Assembly (NCBI GenBank): GCA_046759185.1
Contig: JBHIBO010000001.1
Span: forward strand, 138,925 to 202,924
Reading direction: 5' to 3'
Length of the DNA stretch: 64,000 bases
From: JAJISK01 sp046759185
GTDB lineage: Archaea > Thermoplasmatota > Thermoplasmata > RBG-16-68-12 > JAJISG01
The notes beneath the pieces were generated by a model, which worked only from the letters and a program-made list of their open reading frames with translations, did no database searches and was not told where the DNA came from. Below are positions 35,814 to 45,700 of the stretch, one piece after another (the first letter of the stretch is position 1; each line of letters begins with the position of its first letter). A program made the translations under genes and the position numbers.

Positions 35814-36824
35814 CTAGCCGACAGCCGCGTGAGCGGTAATCTCATCCAGGGGATAGGGATCCCAGGATCGGAAGCCCAGCGCCACCTCCAATTCGGGATA
35901 TGTCAGCACCGGCTTCTCGTAACGCGAGGCGTCGTCGATGGCGATACGAGGACAAGCCGTGTTGACGAAGGCATCCACGCGATAGCCGAGCAGGAGTTCT
36001 GGGCTCACGATGTCCATGATGAGGAGGTACCCCTTTCTCCCCTCGGACGCGAGGAGATCCTTGATTTCTCGGGCGAGGGCCATCCGATACTGGCCCACCT
36101 TCTGGGAAACGATGATGCCAAAGGATTCCGCTTCCTGGGCCAAGGCGATGGCCGCGTGCCGCTTCCGCAAGACGCGGTCCTTCAACCCCCTCATGTCCCG
36201 GACCTCCTCCGTGAACGGATCGGCGACAATGACGGGCGTATCCGTGGCCAGGGCCACGCCCAGGGGGTGAAAGTCCCCGGTGCCCACGAAGAGGAAGGTG
36301 TCCACCCCGCCGTCGACCTCCCGCGCAGGATGCACATCGCACCCCAACAGCTGTCCCTCGTAGGCGGTGCGCCCATCCGATCCTCCTAGCAGGACCTCCT
36401 TGCCGCGCTCTTCCAGGTAGGCGACGAGGTCGGCCACCCAGGGCCGGTGCTGGACGTTGGTAAGGAGGCCGACGCGGGCGCCCAGGAGGGGCAGGGCGGA
36501 CTCCAGGATGTCTAAGGAGGGTAGGGCCATGGGGGCCTCGACGAAGACGACCTTCTGCAAGTTCAGGTAGGGCATGGGGGCGTGGCCCACTTGCACGACG
36601 AGGTCCACGGGCATCCGCGGCACGTCGCACGCCCCGAAGGTGGGCTGGGCCGAGACCATGGCCGTGACCCCCGTCTCGCGCTCCAGCCGCTCTGCCACCT
36701 GGAGGGCGCGGAGGCGCAGACCATCAGGAAACTGGATGCCCACCGTCCGGCAGCCGCGATCGCGAATGGCCTCGAGGGCCGGCTCCAACTCCAGGGCCGC
36801 CTCCCGCGGTTTCGACACGCTCAC
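35814..36824 (-). CDS. dph2: Diphthamide synthase Dph2 (3-amino-3-carboxypropyl transferase)
   Basis: The 336-residue protein has the archaeal Dph2 pattern: three cysteines about 66 (FGACDVP), 162 (LLGCDV) and 291 (NTACPRIAIDD) that bind a [4Fe-4S] cluster. The enzyme cleaves SAM unconventionally to put an aminocarboxypropyl group on the histidine of elongation factor 2. It overlaps the L10e gene by ATGA, so it is probably in an L10e-dph2 transcript. Confidence 0.95.
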   Translation of the reverse strand: MSVSKPREAALELEPALEAIRDRGCRTVGIQFPDGLRLRALQVAERLERETGVTAMVSAQPTFGACDVPRMPVDLVVQVGHAPMPYLNLQKVVFVEAPMALPSLDILESALPLLGARVGLLTNVQHRPWVADLVAYLEERGKEVLLGGSDGRTAYEGQLLGCDVHPAREVDGGVDTFLFVGTGDFHPLGVALATDTPVIVADPFTEEVRDMRGLKDRVLRKRHAAIALAQEAESFGIIVSQKVGQYRMALAREIKDLLASEGRKGYLLIMDIVSPELLLGYRVDAFVNTACPRIAIDDASRYEKPVLTYPELEVALGFRSWDPYPLDEITAHAAVG

Positions 36825-37321
36825 GAGACTTCCACGATGATTCGGGTGGGTGTCGGAAGCTTGTACCCCGCCTTCTTGAGGGCCGCCTTGGCCCGGGTCA
36901 GGTGCTGGGGAATCGTCCGGATGTAGATGAGTGTCTGGCCAGGTCGCACCCGGGCCGCCATACCCACGGGCGTCCCGAAGGCTCCACGCATCCCGTCGGA
37001 GATGCGGTCGGCGCCGGCGCCCACGGCGACCTTGTTCTCACGAAGAACGATGTGGGGGAAGGGCTGGATCCGCAGGTGATACTGCTGGCCTGCTCGGCGG
37101 GAGATGAACCGGTTGGAGGCGATGCGCGCGGCTTCGAGGGCGTTGTGCCGGATCTGGCATCCCTCCTCGGCCACGAGTCGAATCGTGAGGGGGAACTCTC
37201 CTTGCGGATTCCCCATGTCGAACTGGGCGATGCGGGGGTTGGGCACCCCCCCCATGTACTCCCGTCGGGTGTAGGGCTGCCCCTTGGGCTCCCGATACAT
37301 CCGAGCGGGCTTCCGGACCAT
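36821..37321 (-). CDS. rpl10e: Large-subunit ribosomal protein L10e (uL16)
   Basis: The 166-residue protein opens MVRKPARMYREPKGQPYTRREY and matches archaeal L10e/uL16 throughout. It sits at the central protuberance near the A-site and helps subunit joining. CTATAAAACC on the minus strand side (37341-37350) is a clear TATA box about 24 bp upstream of the ATG. It leads dph2, with overlapping stop and start. Confidence 0.96.
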   Translation of the reverse strand: MVRKPARMYREPKGQPYTRREYMGGVPNPRIAQFDMGNPQGEFPLTIRLVAEEGCQIRHNALEAARIASNRFISRRAGQQYHLRIQPFPHIVLRENKVAVGAGADRISDGMRGAFGTPVGMAARVRPGQTLIYIRTIPQHLTRAKAALKKAGYKLPTPTRIIVEVS

Positions 37322-37393
37322 GGGCGCTCCACGGCGGCGTCGCTATAAAACCGTTGGCGGTCCGAGGCCACGACTTGCGTTGTGTCCGGGATC

Positions 37394-38011
37394 CTACGCG
37401 CTCGCGATGGCCCGGGTCGAGAGCAGAACGCTCACGACCGCCACCACAGCCGCGACGGCCACGACCAAGCCGTAGCTTACGAAGAACAGCAGGGTCGTGT
37501 TCACCGTGGCGAGGTTCTGGAGGAAGGCCTCCGCCGGCAGCGCCCACGCGGAGATCGCGAAGATGGCGGCCAACAGGCCCAGGGGGGCGGCGAGGAGGGT
37601 CCGCAGGTCCTGGCGGAACTGGGTGAGCCGGTCGTAGACCTGGAGGTCCTCGCTGATGGCCTGGGTGGCCGCGGTCTCTGGGCCCTGGGTCACGAACTCC
37701 CGGGCCAGACGGTCCGCGTCTTGAGTCGAGACGGGCCAGTCGACTTCCCGTCGCAGCTTCGTCTCGACGGCCAGGCGGGCGGATCGCGCGTCGTTGTCCA
37801 CGCGTAGCAGCGTCAGGAGGCCCGCGGCAAGGGTGCCGATGAGGACCAAGGCACTGCCCACGAGGACGCCGTTGTAGGTTCGGAAGGAAACGAGGGGCGC
37901 GTATTCGTACCCCGTCTCCGACGCGACGTACAGGGAGAGGACGACCGTGAGGACGGCCCCGACCACGATGCTCGCCGCAAGGGCACGCATGACCCTTCGG
38001 ATATTCACCAT
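37394..38011 (-). CDS. Four-helix membrane protein of unknown function
   Basis: From ATG 38011 (CTTATG box centred near 38039, about 27 bp upstream) the protein has 205 residues. There are two hydrophobic helices near the N-terminus (about 8-30 and 43-65), a soluble helical middle (about 68-130) and two C-terminal helices (about 140-160 and 172-200). It shows no catalytic motif. The family is not recognised. Confidence 0.65.
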   Translation of the reverse strand: MVNIRRVMRALAASIVVGAVLTVVLSLYVASETGYEYAPLVSFRTYNGVLVGSALVLIGTLAAGLLTLLRVDNDARSARLAVETKLRREVDWPVSTQDADRLAREFVTQGPETAATQAISEDLQVYDRLTQFRQDLRTLLAAPLGLLAAIFAISAWALPAEAFLQNLATVNTTLLFFVSYGLVVAVAAVVAVVSVLLSTRAIASA

Positions 38012-38151
38012 GCACCCGGGTCTCGTGGACCCCCACATAAGGCCACTGTCTCAATTCTGAGAATCGAGAATGATAATCACGGCGCGAAACAGCCCGGACT
38101 GGCCTCGCCGAAGCGTTAAATAGCCTTCCCCTCCGTTGCGAAGCCCGGGTC

Positions 38152-38904
38152 ATGTATCTCGTCAAGTTGGGGGGCAGCGCCCTCACCTTCAAGGGCTCCC
38201 GGCCGAGGATCAGGCGCAAGGTTCTGGCCAGCCTGGCTTCCGAGCTGGCGCCCTTCCAAGGGAACCTCTGTCTCGTCCACGGAGGGGGGAGCTTTGGGCA
38301 TCCCCTGGCCCACGCCACGGGGCTCCACCAGGGCCTCCGAGGCGATGACGGGGTGATGGCCTTCGCCGAGGTTCAGCGCCGGATGCGGATCCTCAACGGA
38401 CAGGTCGTGGACGCCCTCCACACGGCCGGCGTCCCGGCGGTCTCCGTCCCCCCCGCTTCCCTGGTTCGGATGCAGGGAGGGAACCTCGAGTCCCTGGCGA
38501 CGCGGCCCTTCCAGGAGGCTCTGGAGGCGGGCCTGGTCCCCGTCACCTACGGGGACGCCGCCTTGGACATCAAGCAGGGTGCCGCCATCTGTTCCGGGGA
38601 CGACCTCATGGTGCACCTCGCCCGTGCCCTCCGGCCGGACTTGACCCTCTTCGTGGCCGACGTGGAGGGAATCATGGGACCCGAGGGCCGTGTCCTGGAG
38701 GTGATCCGTGGCGAAGTCCCAGACCTCCCCTGGGAGGAGCCCCCGGAAGACGTCACGGGGGGCATGCGGGCCAAGGTCGCCCGGATGCTGGATATCGCAC
38801 GAGACGGCTCGCGCTGTCTGTTGGTGAGCGGTCACGTCCCCGGCCGCGTGCGGGCCGCCCTTGGCGGCAAGGAGGTCCGGGCGACGGAGGTCCGGTGGTC
38901 CTGA
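38152..38904 (+). CDS. ipk: Isopentenyl phosphate kinase
   Basis: The 250-residue amino-acid-kinase-fold enzyme has VKLGGSALT at the start, VHGGGSFGHPLA (about 42-53) with the histidine that contacts the phosphate, a TYGDAALD segment near 131 and a DVEGIMGPEG segment near 165. It turns isopentenyl phosphate into isopentenyl diphosphate in alternative mevalonate pathways. It opens the ipk-fni-idsA operon; TTAAATA at 38117-38123 is the likely promoter, giving a leader of about 5 nt. Confidence 0.92.
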   Translation: MYLVKLGGSALTFKGSRPRIRRKVLASLASELAPFQGNLCLVHGGGSFGHPLAHATGLHQGLRGDDGVMAFAEVQRRMRILNGQVVDALHTAGVPAVSVPPASLVRMQGGNLESLATRPFQEALEAGLVPVTYGDAALDIKQGAAICSGDDLMVHLARALRPDLTLFVADVEGIMGPEGRVLEVIRGEVPDLPWEEPPEDVTGGMRAKVARMLDIARDGSRCLLVSGHVPGRVRAALGGKEVRATEVRWS

Positions 38905-39965
38905 TGACGGAACGGAAGCGGGAGCACGTGGACATCGTCCTCGACGAAGAGGTTCGGCCCCGACACAATTACTGGGATGACGTGCAGTTCCTCCACAAGG
39001 CCCTCCCTGAGGTGGACTTGGACGAGGTGGACGTGCGGAACGAGCTCTTCGGGAAGCACCTCGCCGCCCCCGTGGTCATCTCCTCCATGACGGGAGGCTT
39101 CAAAGACGCCGTCCAGATCAACGCCAACCTGGCCCACGGGGCCGCGGAGGTGGGTGTCGCCATGGGTGTCGGCAGCCAGCGTCCCGTGCTCCAGGGTCAA
39201 GCTACGGAGGAGTCCTGGACGGTCGTTCGCGAGTACGAGGTCCCCCTGGTGATCGCCAACATCGGGGCCCCTCAGCTCGTCCGGCAGGCGGGCAAGGAGC
39301 CGCTAGGGGTCGAGGACGCAAAGCGGGCCCTGGAGATGGTCCGCGGCGACATCCTGGCGATTCACCTCAACTACACCCAGGAGATGGTCCAGCCCGAGGG
39401 GGACAAGCGGTCCCGTGGGGTCCTGGAGGCTCTCGCTGCCATCGCCGCCGAGGTCCCCGTGCTGGGCAAGGAGACGGGCGCCGGGATCTCCCGCGAGGTC
39501 GCCCTCAGCCTGAAGGAGGCGGGGGTGCGGGGCATCGACATCGGCGGGCTGGGCGGTACCAGCTTCTCTGCCGTGGAGTACTACCGCGCGAAGAAGGAGG
39601 GCATGAGCCTGAAGGAGCGCCTCGGTCAGACGTTCTGGGAGTGGGGGATCCCTTCTCCCATCTCTCTCCTCCTGGCGGACGTGGGGCTCCCCCTCATTGC
39701 CACGGGGGGCCTGCGCAACGGCCTGGACGTGGCCCGCGCCATCGCGCTGGGCGCCCAGGCGGGGGGCATGGCCTCCCAGATGCTCAGGGCCGCCAACGAG
39801 TCCGCTGAGGCCGTGGTGGAGGCCCTGGAAGAGGTGGTGGCCGAGATCAAAGCGGTCCTCCTCCTGACGGGATCCCGCAGCCTGGCCGAGCTGGCGGAGA
39901 CCCCGACGCTCTTCACGGGTCCTACCCGCGAGTGGGCGGCTTCCCTCGACCTGAGGGAGGACTAG
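38904..39965 (+). CDS. fni: Isopentenyl-diphosphate delta-isomerase type 2
   Basis: From ATG 38904 (TGATG overlap with ipk) the enzyme has 353 residues. It is the FMN- and NADPH-dependent type 2 isomerase: TERKREHVDIVL at the start, VVISSMTGGF (about 56-65), GVGSQRPVL, GKETGAGIS, GIDIGGLGGTS and ATGGLRNGLDVA for FMN binding. It interconverts IPP and DMAPP. It sits between the enzymes that make IPP and use DMAPP, which fits a membrane-lipid operon. Confidence 0.96.
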   Translation: MTERKREHVDIVLDEEVRPRHNYWDDVQFLHKALPEVDLDEVDVRNELFGKHLAAPVVISSMTGGFKDAVQINANLAHGAAEVGVAMGVGSQRPVLQGQATEESWTVVREYEVPLVIANIGAPQLVRQAGKEPLGVEDAKRALEMVRGDILAIHLNYTQEMVQPEGDKRSRGVLEALAAIAAEVPVLGKETGAGISREVALSLKEAGVRGIDIGGLGGTSFSAVEYYRAKKEGMSLKERLGQTFWEWGIPSPISLLLADVGLPLIATGGLRNGLDVARAIALGAQAGGMASQMLRAANESAEAVVEALEEVVAEIKAVLLLTGSRSLAELAETPTLFTGPTREWAASLDLRED

Positions 39966-39968
39966 CCC

Positions 39969-40991
39969 GTGGACCGGGCGGCGTTCGAAGCCTACTTAGC
40001 GGAGAAGTCGAGCCTGGTGGACGAGGAGCTGCAGGCGTGGCTCCCGCCGGCCGATGGGGTTCCTCACCTCCACGAGGGGGTCCGGTACGCCCTCGGCCTC
40101 GACGTTCCTCAACGGAAACGGCGGGGGAAACGCCTCCGCCCCGCCCTATGCCTGTTGACCTGTGAAAGCCTGGGCGGGGACGGCGATCAGGCCATGCCCT
40201 TCGCCCTCGCCTCCGAGATGCTCCACAACTTCATGCTGGTGCACGACGACATCGAGGACGGGGACCGGGTCCGCCGGGGCCGGGATGCCGTGTGGATCCG
40301 CTACGGCCTCGAGCACGGGATCAACATCGGCGATTACATGTTCGCCCAGACCTACGACCTGGTCCACGCCACGAAGGAGCGCGGGGTGCCCGAGGGTCGG
40401 GTCCTCCGACTCGTGGACGTGATCTCGCGGACTGTCGAGCGGACGGGGGAAGGTCAGGCCCTGGAGTTGGGCGCACGGGGGGACCGGTCCCTCACGACGG
40501 AGGGCTACCTAGACATCGTCCGGGCGAAGACGGGCCGCTACCTCGCCGCACCTCTCGTCGGGGGGGCCATCGTGGCGGACGCCCCCGTCGACGTCACCGA
40601 CGCCCTGTCCGCCCTCGGGGACCTCATTGGCCCTGTCTTCCAGATTGCCGACGACGTCCTCGACCTGACGGAGCACAAGGGTCGCGGTGAGCCCGGATCG
40701 GACATCCGCGAGGGGAAGCGGTCCCTCCTGGTGGTTCACACCGCGGACCGTGCCGACCCGGAGGAGCAGGAGGAGCTGTTCCGCATCCTGGATACGCCGC
40801 GGGAGCAGGTGACGGCGGAGGAGGTGGCCTGGGTCATGGCGCTTTTCGACAAGGTCGACGCCGTGGGAGTCGCTCGTACCGTCGCCCAGACGATGCAGGA
40901 GGGGGCGGAGGACGTGCTGCGGAAACTGCCTGAGCCCCTGCACGCCAACCTGTCCGCCGCGGTCGACTTCATGCTCGGCCGCAGCTGGTGA
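39969..40991 (+). CDS. idsA: Geranylgeranyl-type polyprenyl diphosphate synthase
   Basis: The 340-residue trans-prenyltransferase has both aspartate-rich motifs: first LVHDDIEDGDRVRRG (about 91-105), second IADDVLD (about 224-230), and the KRLRPALC motif near 54. The wide residues before the first motif (LHNFML) fit C20 (geranylgeranyl) or C15/C20 synthesis for ether lipids, but chain length is inference. GTG start, 3 nt behind fni. Confidence 0.93.
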   Translation: MDRAAFEAYLAEKSSLVDEELQAWLPPADGVPHLHEGVRYALGLDVPQRKRRGKRLRPALCLLTCESLGGDGDQAMPFALASEMLHNFMLVHDDIEDGDRVRRGRDAVWIRYGLEHGINIGDYMFAQTYDLVHATKERGVPEGRVLRLVDVISRTVERTGEGQALELGARGDRSLTTEGYLDIVRAKTGRYLAAPLVGGAIVADAPVDVTDALSALGDLIGPVFQIADDVLDLTEHKGRGEPGSDIREGKRSLLVVHTADRADPEEQEELFRILDTPREQVTAEEVAWVMALFDKVDAVGVARTVAQTMQEGAEDVLRKLPEPLHANLSAAVDFMLGRSW

Positions 40992-40994
40992 GCC

Positions 40995-41663
40995 TCAGGA
41001 TTCGAGGCCCCGATCCGTCAGCCGGAACTTCACGCTCGCCCCCTCCTCCAGGTGGCGGTGCTTCATGATGATCGCCAGGCGCCACTGCGGGGCCACCTTG
41101 TCCAAACGCACGATGTCCTTCGCGTTGTGGGTCATCATGTGCCCACCCAGGGGCGAGTACTCGCCCGTGTCGATCTTGGTGTATACCTGCGACGTCACCA
41201 GGACGGGGATGTCTCGGCGTCGGGCCGCGGCCATGAGTCGGGTGATCTGCCGCGTGAGGGCGTGTCGCTCCTTCTCCCGCGCCTCCTCGTCCCCCGTCAA
41301 TCGGTAGTGGGTGGTCGCGCTGTCCAGGACAATGAGGCCGATTTCGGGGGTGGTCTCCGCGAGCCTGGCGGCCTTGGTGACCGCCTTCTCCTGCTCCGCC
41401 ATGGTGTGCACGGCGGTGAACAGGACCTCGGGCAGGAGGCGGTCGTAATCCTCCCCACAGATCTGGCGCAACCGCTCCAGGGAGACCCCCTCCGTGTCGA
41501 TGAAGGCGATCTTCCGGCCAGCCTGGGCCACGTTGCGGGCCAACTGCAGGCAGAGGTTCGTCTTCCCGCTCCCCGCCTCCCCGAAGAGCAGGGTGATGCA
41601 CCCGCTCTCGATGCCCCCGTCCAAGAGGGCGTCCAGGGAGGGGCAGGCGACCTCGATCTTCAC
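40995..41663 (-). CDS. radB: RadB, RadA/Rad51-like recombination protein
   Basis: The 222-residue protein is a RecA-fold core without the N-terminal HhH of RadA. Walker A is GEAGSGKTNLC (about 28-38) and Walker B LIVLDSATTHYR (about 110-121). It is the euryarchaeal paralogue that assists RadA in homologous recombination. TATTTAAG (41685-41692) is centred 25-26 bp upstream of ATG 41663, so it is leaderless. The box overlaps the end of nmd3. Confidence 0.93.
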   Translation of the reverse strand: MKIEVACPSLDALLDGGIESGCITLLFGEAGSGKTNLCLQLARNVAQAGRKIAFIDTEGVSLERLRQICGEDYDRLLPEVLFTAVHTMAEQEKAVTKAARLAETTPEIGLIVLDSATTHYRLTGDEEAREKERHALTRQITRLMAAARRRDIPVLVTSQVYTKIDTGEYSPLGGHMMTHNAKDIVRLDKVAPQWRLAIIMKHRHLEEGASVKFRLTDRGLES

Positions 41664-41687
41664 GCTCCAACGAACCCCCAGCGCTAT

Positions 41688-42395
41688 TTAAGTCGCCTCG
41701 GCGGGCAGCCGGACGGCGTAGGTGACCCGGTAGATGTCCCGCCCACCGCGCCGCCCGTGGAGTTTCGGGGAGGAGGAGACCCGGCCCCCCAGCTGGGCCT
41801 TGATGCGTTGGGCCAAGGCCTTCGCAGCCCTGTTGCTGCTGAGGTAGAAATCCACCCCGCCATGGACCGCCTCTTCCCTGGCGACGAAGAGCCTTGGGTC
41901 GGTCCGCGTCCGCGCCTCCACCAGACCGCGAACGGCCTTCACCTCCCGCTTGGCGACGGGGCGTTCGACGGCCCGGATCTGCAGGATCGCCTCATAGTAT
42001 TGGCCGTGCTGCTTCGCACAGTCCGGACAGGTCGACCGTCGGAGCCGGACGCGAGCATCGCCGATCTGCTCGGCGGACAACCCCGGCAGCTCCACCCGAT
42101 GGGTCAGGCGGAGCCCCACCTCGTCCGGATGGCGAAGGTCCATGTGCAACAGGACGCGATGCGCCCGAACGTCTCGGGGGACCTTGGCGGCCTTTTCGAT
42201 GGTCCGCTGCAGGGCCTCTTCCAGGTCGGCTTCCTCCCACCCCCGCGGGACGTGGAAGCGGCCGCAGTGGACGCATCGCTGGAGCTCGAGGACTTGCGGC
42301 AGGTCGACGAGGGTGCGCTTTTGCGGGAGGCAGTTCGCGCAGAGTCCCTCGTACACGGGACCCTCGGTCCCGCACTCGACGCAGAAACTCCTCAT
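41688..42395 (-). CDS. nmd3: Nmd3-family ribosome biogenesis protein
   Basis: The 235-residue protein begins with two zinc-binding segments (FCVECG...CANC; CVHCGRF) and a third cysteine pair (CPDC, about 122), followed by mixed alpha/beta domains as in archaeal Nmd3. In eukaryotes Nmd3 is the 60S export adaptor; the archaeal form probably binds the large subunit near the P-site. The start overlaps the DUF424 stop by ATGA-type overlap. Confidence 0.9.
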   Translation of the reverse strand: MRSFCVECGTEGPVYEGLCANCLPQKRTLVDLPQVLELQRCVHCGRFHVPRGWEEADLEEALQRTIEKAAKVPRDVRAHRVLLHMDLRHPDEVGLRLTHRVELPGLSAEQIGDARVRLRRSTCPDCAKQHGQYYEAILQIRAVERPVAKREVKAVRGLVEARTRTDPRLFVAREEAVHGGVDFYLSSNRAAKALAQRIKAQLGGRVSSSPKLHGRRGGRDIYRVTYAVRLPAEAT

Positions 42396-42685
42396 AGCAC
42401 GACCATCTGGGCGTGGGGGACGCCATCGATGCGGATGATGCCCGCTTCTTCGATAAACCCGCCCTCCAGGGCGGCCGCGACGGTCTCCTCGCCCACGAAG
42501 TTCCCGATGGTAGCGAGGCGGAGGTGGCGGAGCAGTTGCTCTGGGTCGGCGGCCACCCCGTCGTAGAACTCCGGCTTGACCTCCAAGCGGAGCTCCCCCT
42601 CGCGCAAGGTCTGACCCAGGAGGTCCGCATCGCAGGCGGCGACCAGGACCTCCGTGCCTTGATTGTAGACCTTGAGCCGTATCAA
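42392..42685 (-). CDS. DUF424 family protein
   Basis: The 97-residue protein fits DUF424: VAACDADLLGQTLREGELRLEV near the N-terminus, ATIGNFVGEETVAAAL in the middle and a C-terminal GVPHAQMVVL. Family members occur beside translation and ribosome genes in archaea and have an unknown role. TTG start at 42685 is supported by CCTATAAAT (about 42709-42717) centred 26-28 bp upstream. Confidence 0.9.
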   Translation of the reverse strand: MIRLKVYNQGTEVLVAACDADLLGQTLREGELRLEVKPEFYDGVAADPEQLLRHLRLATIGNFVGEETVAAALEGGFIEEAGIIRIDGVPHAQMVVL

Positions 42686-42725
42686 GGAATGGAAACTCGT
42701 GTGGCCCGATTTATAGGTATCCGAA

Positions 42726-45700
42726 TCAGAATCGGCTCACGAGTCGCCACTTGTTGGGGGCCGGCGAGTACACCTCGCCCTCCTGGCTCCACCGCTTGAG
42801 CCAGGCCTCCACGCGGTTGGGGGGCACCCCGCGTTCCTCCGCCCCCTCCATGATGTCCTTGAGGTCCGCCGCGCCGTCCCGCTCGGCCAGCTCGCCGATG
42901 ATCTCCCGCAGCGCGATCATCTGGGCCCGCTGGGACTGGCTCAGGCCCGTGGCCACGATGTCGATGTCGAAGCCACCCTCGATGCCCGTGACGCGTTCCA
43001 GCCAATACTCGACAATGTGGACGGACCGCTCCGCGTCCTCCTCCTCAACCTCGGGGCTCAGACGAGCGCGGGCGCTGGCCTCGGCGAGCCGGATGAAGGC
43101 TTCCAGCTGACGAGGGGTGATGGGAACTGTGCCCGTTTCGCCTTCTCCCTGCTTCCGAATCTCGAGGTACTTATCCTGGATGATCTGCATGGCTTCGGAT
43201 GTAAGAACCGGATAGAGGCGCTTGGCATAGGCGACGTACTTCCGTAGAAAGCGAGGCTCGAAGAAGGGGAGGAAGGCCTCGTCCACCTCTTCAGGGCCGG
43301 TCTCAAGTCGATGGGACTCCGCTTGCCGTATCTTCTCCCCTGCCAGGTGACCTCGAAGAATATGTTCCGACATCGCGCGATCTACCTGGGTTTGCGGTTT
43401 ATCCATAATGGGGAAGATGGTGTCGAACCGGGAGTTATGACACACGACTCCGCCATCTCCGGCTACGAAATTCTCGCGACCTGGGGCGGAGAGGTCGTAT
43501 ACGTAGGGGCCGCTTGCCTTGACCGGCTCGACCGATTTCACGCGGGCAAAGGCGAGGTCGCCTTCGATGAGGCGGTTTAGCCTGTCCACGTCGGCGAGGA
43601 GCCTCTCTCCTCTAGGCGAAAGACGATACCGGTACCTCCAAGAGTAGGGCCTACCCTTGCCGCTGATTCTCTCCCGCTCGACCCAGCCGCGGTTCACCAT
43701 CCGCTGCATGTAGACCCTGGCGTGTTCACGGTGTGAAGTATCTTCAAACAACACAGAAGCCTCGGACGTCGTCATTGGGTTTCTCAACAGACGAAGTCGT
43801 CTCAGCCTCTTCCTGACCTTGGGCCTTTGGAGGAGATCCCGGTGCATGGAGGGACCGAGCCGGGGATCGGTTGCTGTCTTTCCGTACCATCCTGAAAAGG
43901 GCGCTCCGAGGATTCGTCTCAACAGGGGTACGACGGGGCGGTAGGGTACCATCCGATGCCGACCGCGATTTCTCAATCGGTCCTCCCGATAGGGATGTGG
44001 ACTTAGGAGAAGGTAGGCCGAGCTGGTTGCCTGGTGCCCGTCAGGAAAGGTTGCCGTGTGTTCCTTGGTGCGGAACAGACTTCCGACGAGCTGGTTCTGA
44101 GCGAGCAGGTAGAGAACGTCTGAGGCGAGTCGCCTGCTCACGGTCACGCCTCGATCGCCGCGGAGCCAGCCTACAAGAAATTCCCTTTGCATGACCGGGG
44201 GCACATTGAAAACAATGGAAGGGACCCGTTTGTTCCAGGCCCCCCGCGGGAGTCGCAGGACCCTTTCAAGGAATAGATAGAGGACTTTGTTTGAGATGGT
44301 GACCTTCACGGCTCCTTTGTCGGGATGGATCCTGGGTTTGATTCCAAAGAGTTCCTGACAAATGGTCGTAACGTCCTCCACGTAGTCACGCTCTTTGCGG
44401 TTGAATGATAAGGAAATCATGAAACTCTTGGAAGTGGAGATTGTCAGCGAGCCTTCGGCGATGTAGTATCCCAGGAATCGCATCAACTTTTCATTGACAG
44501 GGATGTAAGCTGGAACGGCCCTTTTGCCGCGAGCAATCACCAGAGTGCATCCCGAGAGGTCCGCATCGACGACAGAGGCGAACCTAAGGGGGAGGATGCC
44601 TCGATTCACCCAGTACTTCCTATCCTCAGGAATCACGGTTTCCAGCTGGGCGAAAACCTCGCTAGGGACGTTGTGAAGGTACACCGTCCTGGTATCTTCT
44701 TCCGGCAGGTTGAGGAGTTCCCGGACGAGGTTAATTCGCCGCGGGGCACCAGAACGATTCGAGGGCAAGGAGCCCGGAATCACAACGTAGTCCCCTTGCC
44801 GGAGCTCCGACGTGGCCTTCGTCTGCACGACACCGTCCTCGAATACGTACACCGAGTGACCACCTGTGAGACGAATGGTTCGGCCTGAGTCTAAGGCCAC
44901 TCTAAGGAGAGGCCGCGAATGTCGATGCCGGAATACGTAGCGCACCGGCGACCACGAGATTCTGAAGGTGTGTGGGTCGAAGGCAGCGACCTCTAAACTT
45001 CCGTTTCTGAGATGGACGGGTTTCCCCTCTTCTCCGTCCGCGTAATAAGGATCCACGAGATTACCGATGGTCTCTGTTCGGGCGACCCCATCGTGTCGAA
45101 TCAGTACCGGCTCATCACGGTCTACCGAGAGGAGTGTAGGCGGGAGCTGAATCTGCTCTGAGATGTACTTCCCTGAGTCAAAGCGTCCGAAGGTCGGATT
45201 CGCCGCCGCAAGAATCGACGTTCGGGTCTGGAGCGTGGCTGTAATTCCCGCTTTAGCGATGTGGACTGTTTGTTGTTCCATTGCGTTGTGTATGCTTGAT
45301 CGATCCTGATCGCTCATCTTCTCGATTTCGTCAATCGCGACGAGGCCCTTGTCCGCGAGAACCAGGGCTCCGGCCTCCAGTGTCCATCGTCCTTCGCCGA
45401 ACTCATCGCGAACCGCCGCGGCGACAAGCCCTGCTGGGCTGCTCGCCTTGCCCGAGGCGTAGATTCCACGGGGCGAAAGCTTGGTCATGTAGGTGAGCAG
45501 CTCGCTCTTAGCGACTCCTGGATCGCCAATTAGCAATATGTGCGTGTCACCTCGGATGCGTCGCCCGTCGGGAAGCTGCTTTGCGACGCCGCCGAAAAGC
45601 TGGAGGGCCAAGGCCTCCTTCTCCACATTCAACCCGTAGATGGAGGGCGCAATCGATCCCACAATCTTACGGATGACATCGCCGCTCGCGGCTTCCTTCT

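Noticed and set aside
41052..42566. A 504-codon plus-strand frame opposite radB and nmd3
   Set aside because: It crosses two real genes and their boundary, and shows no motif.
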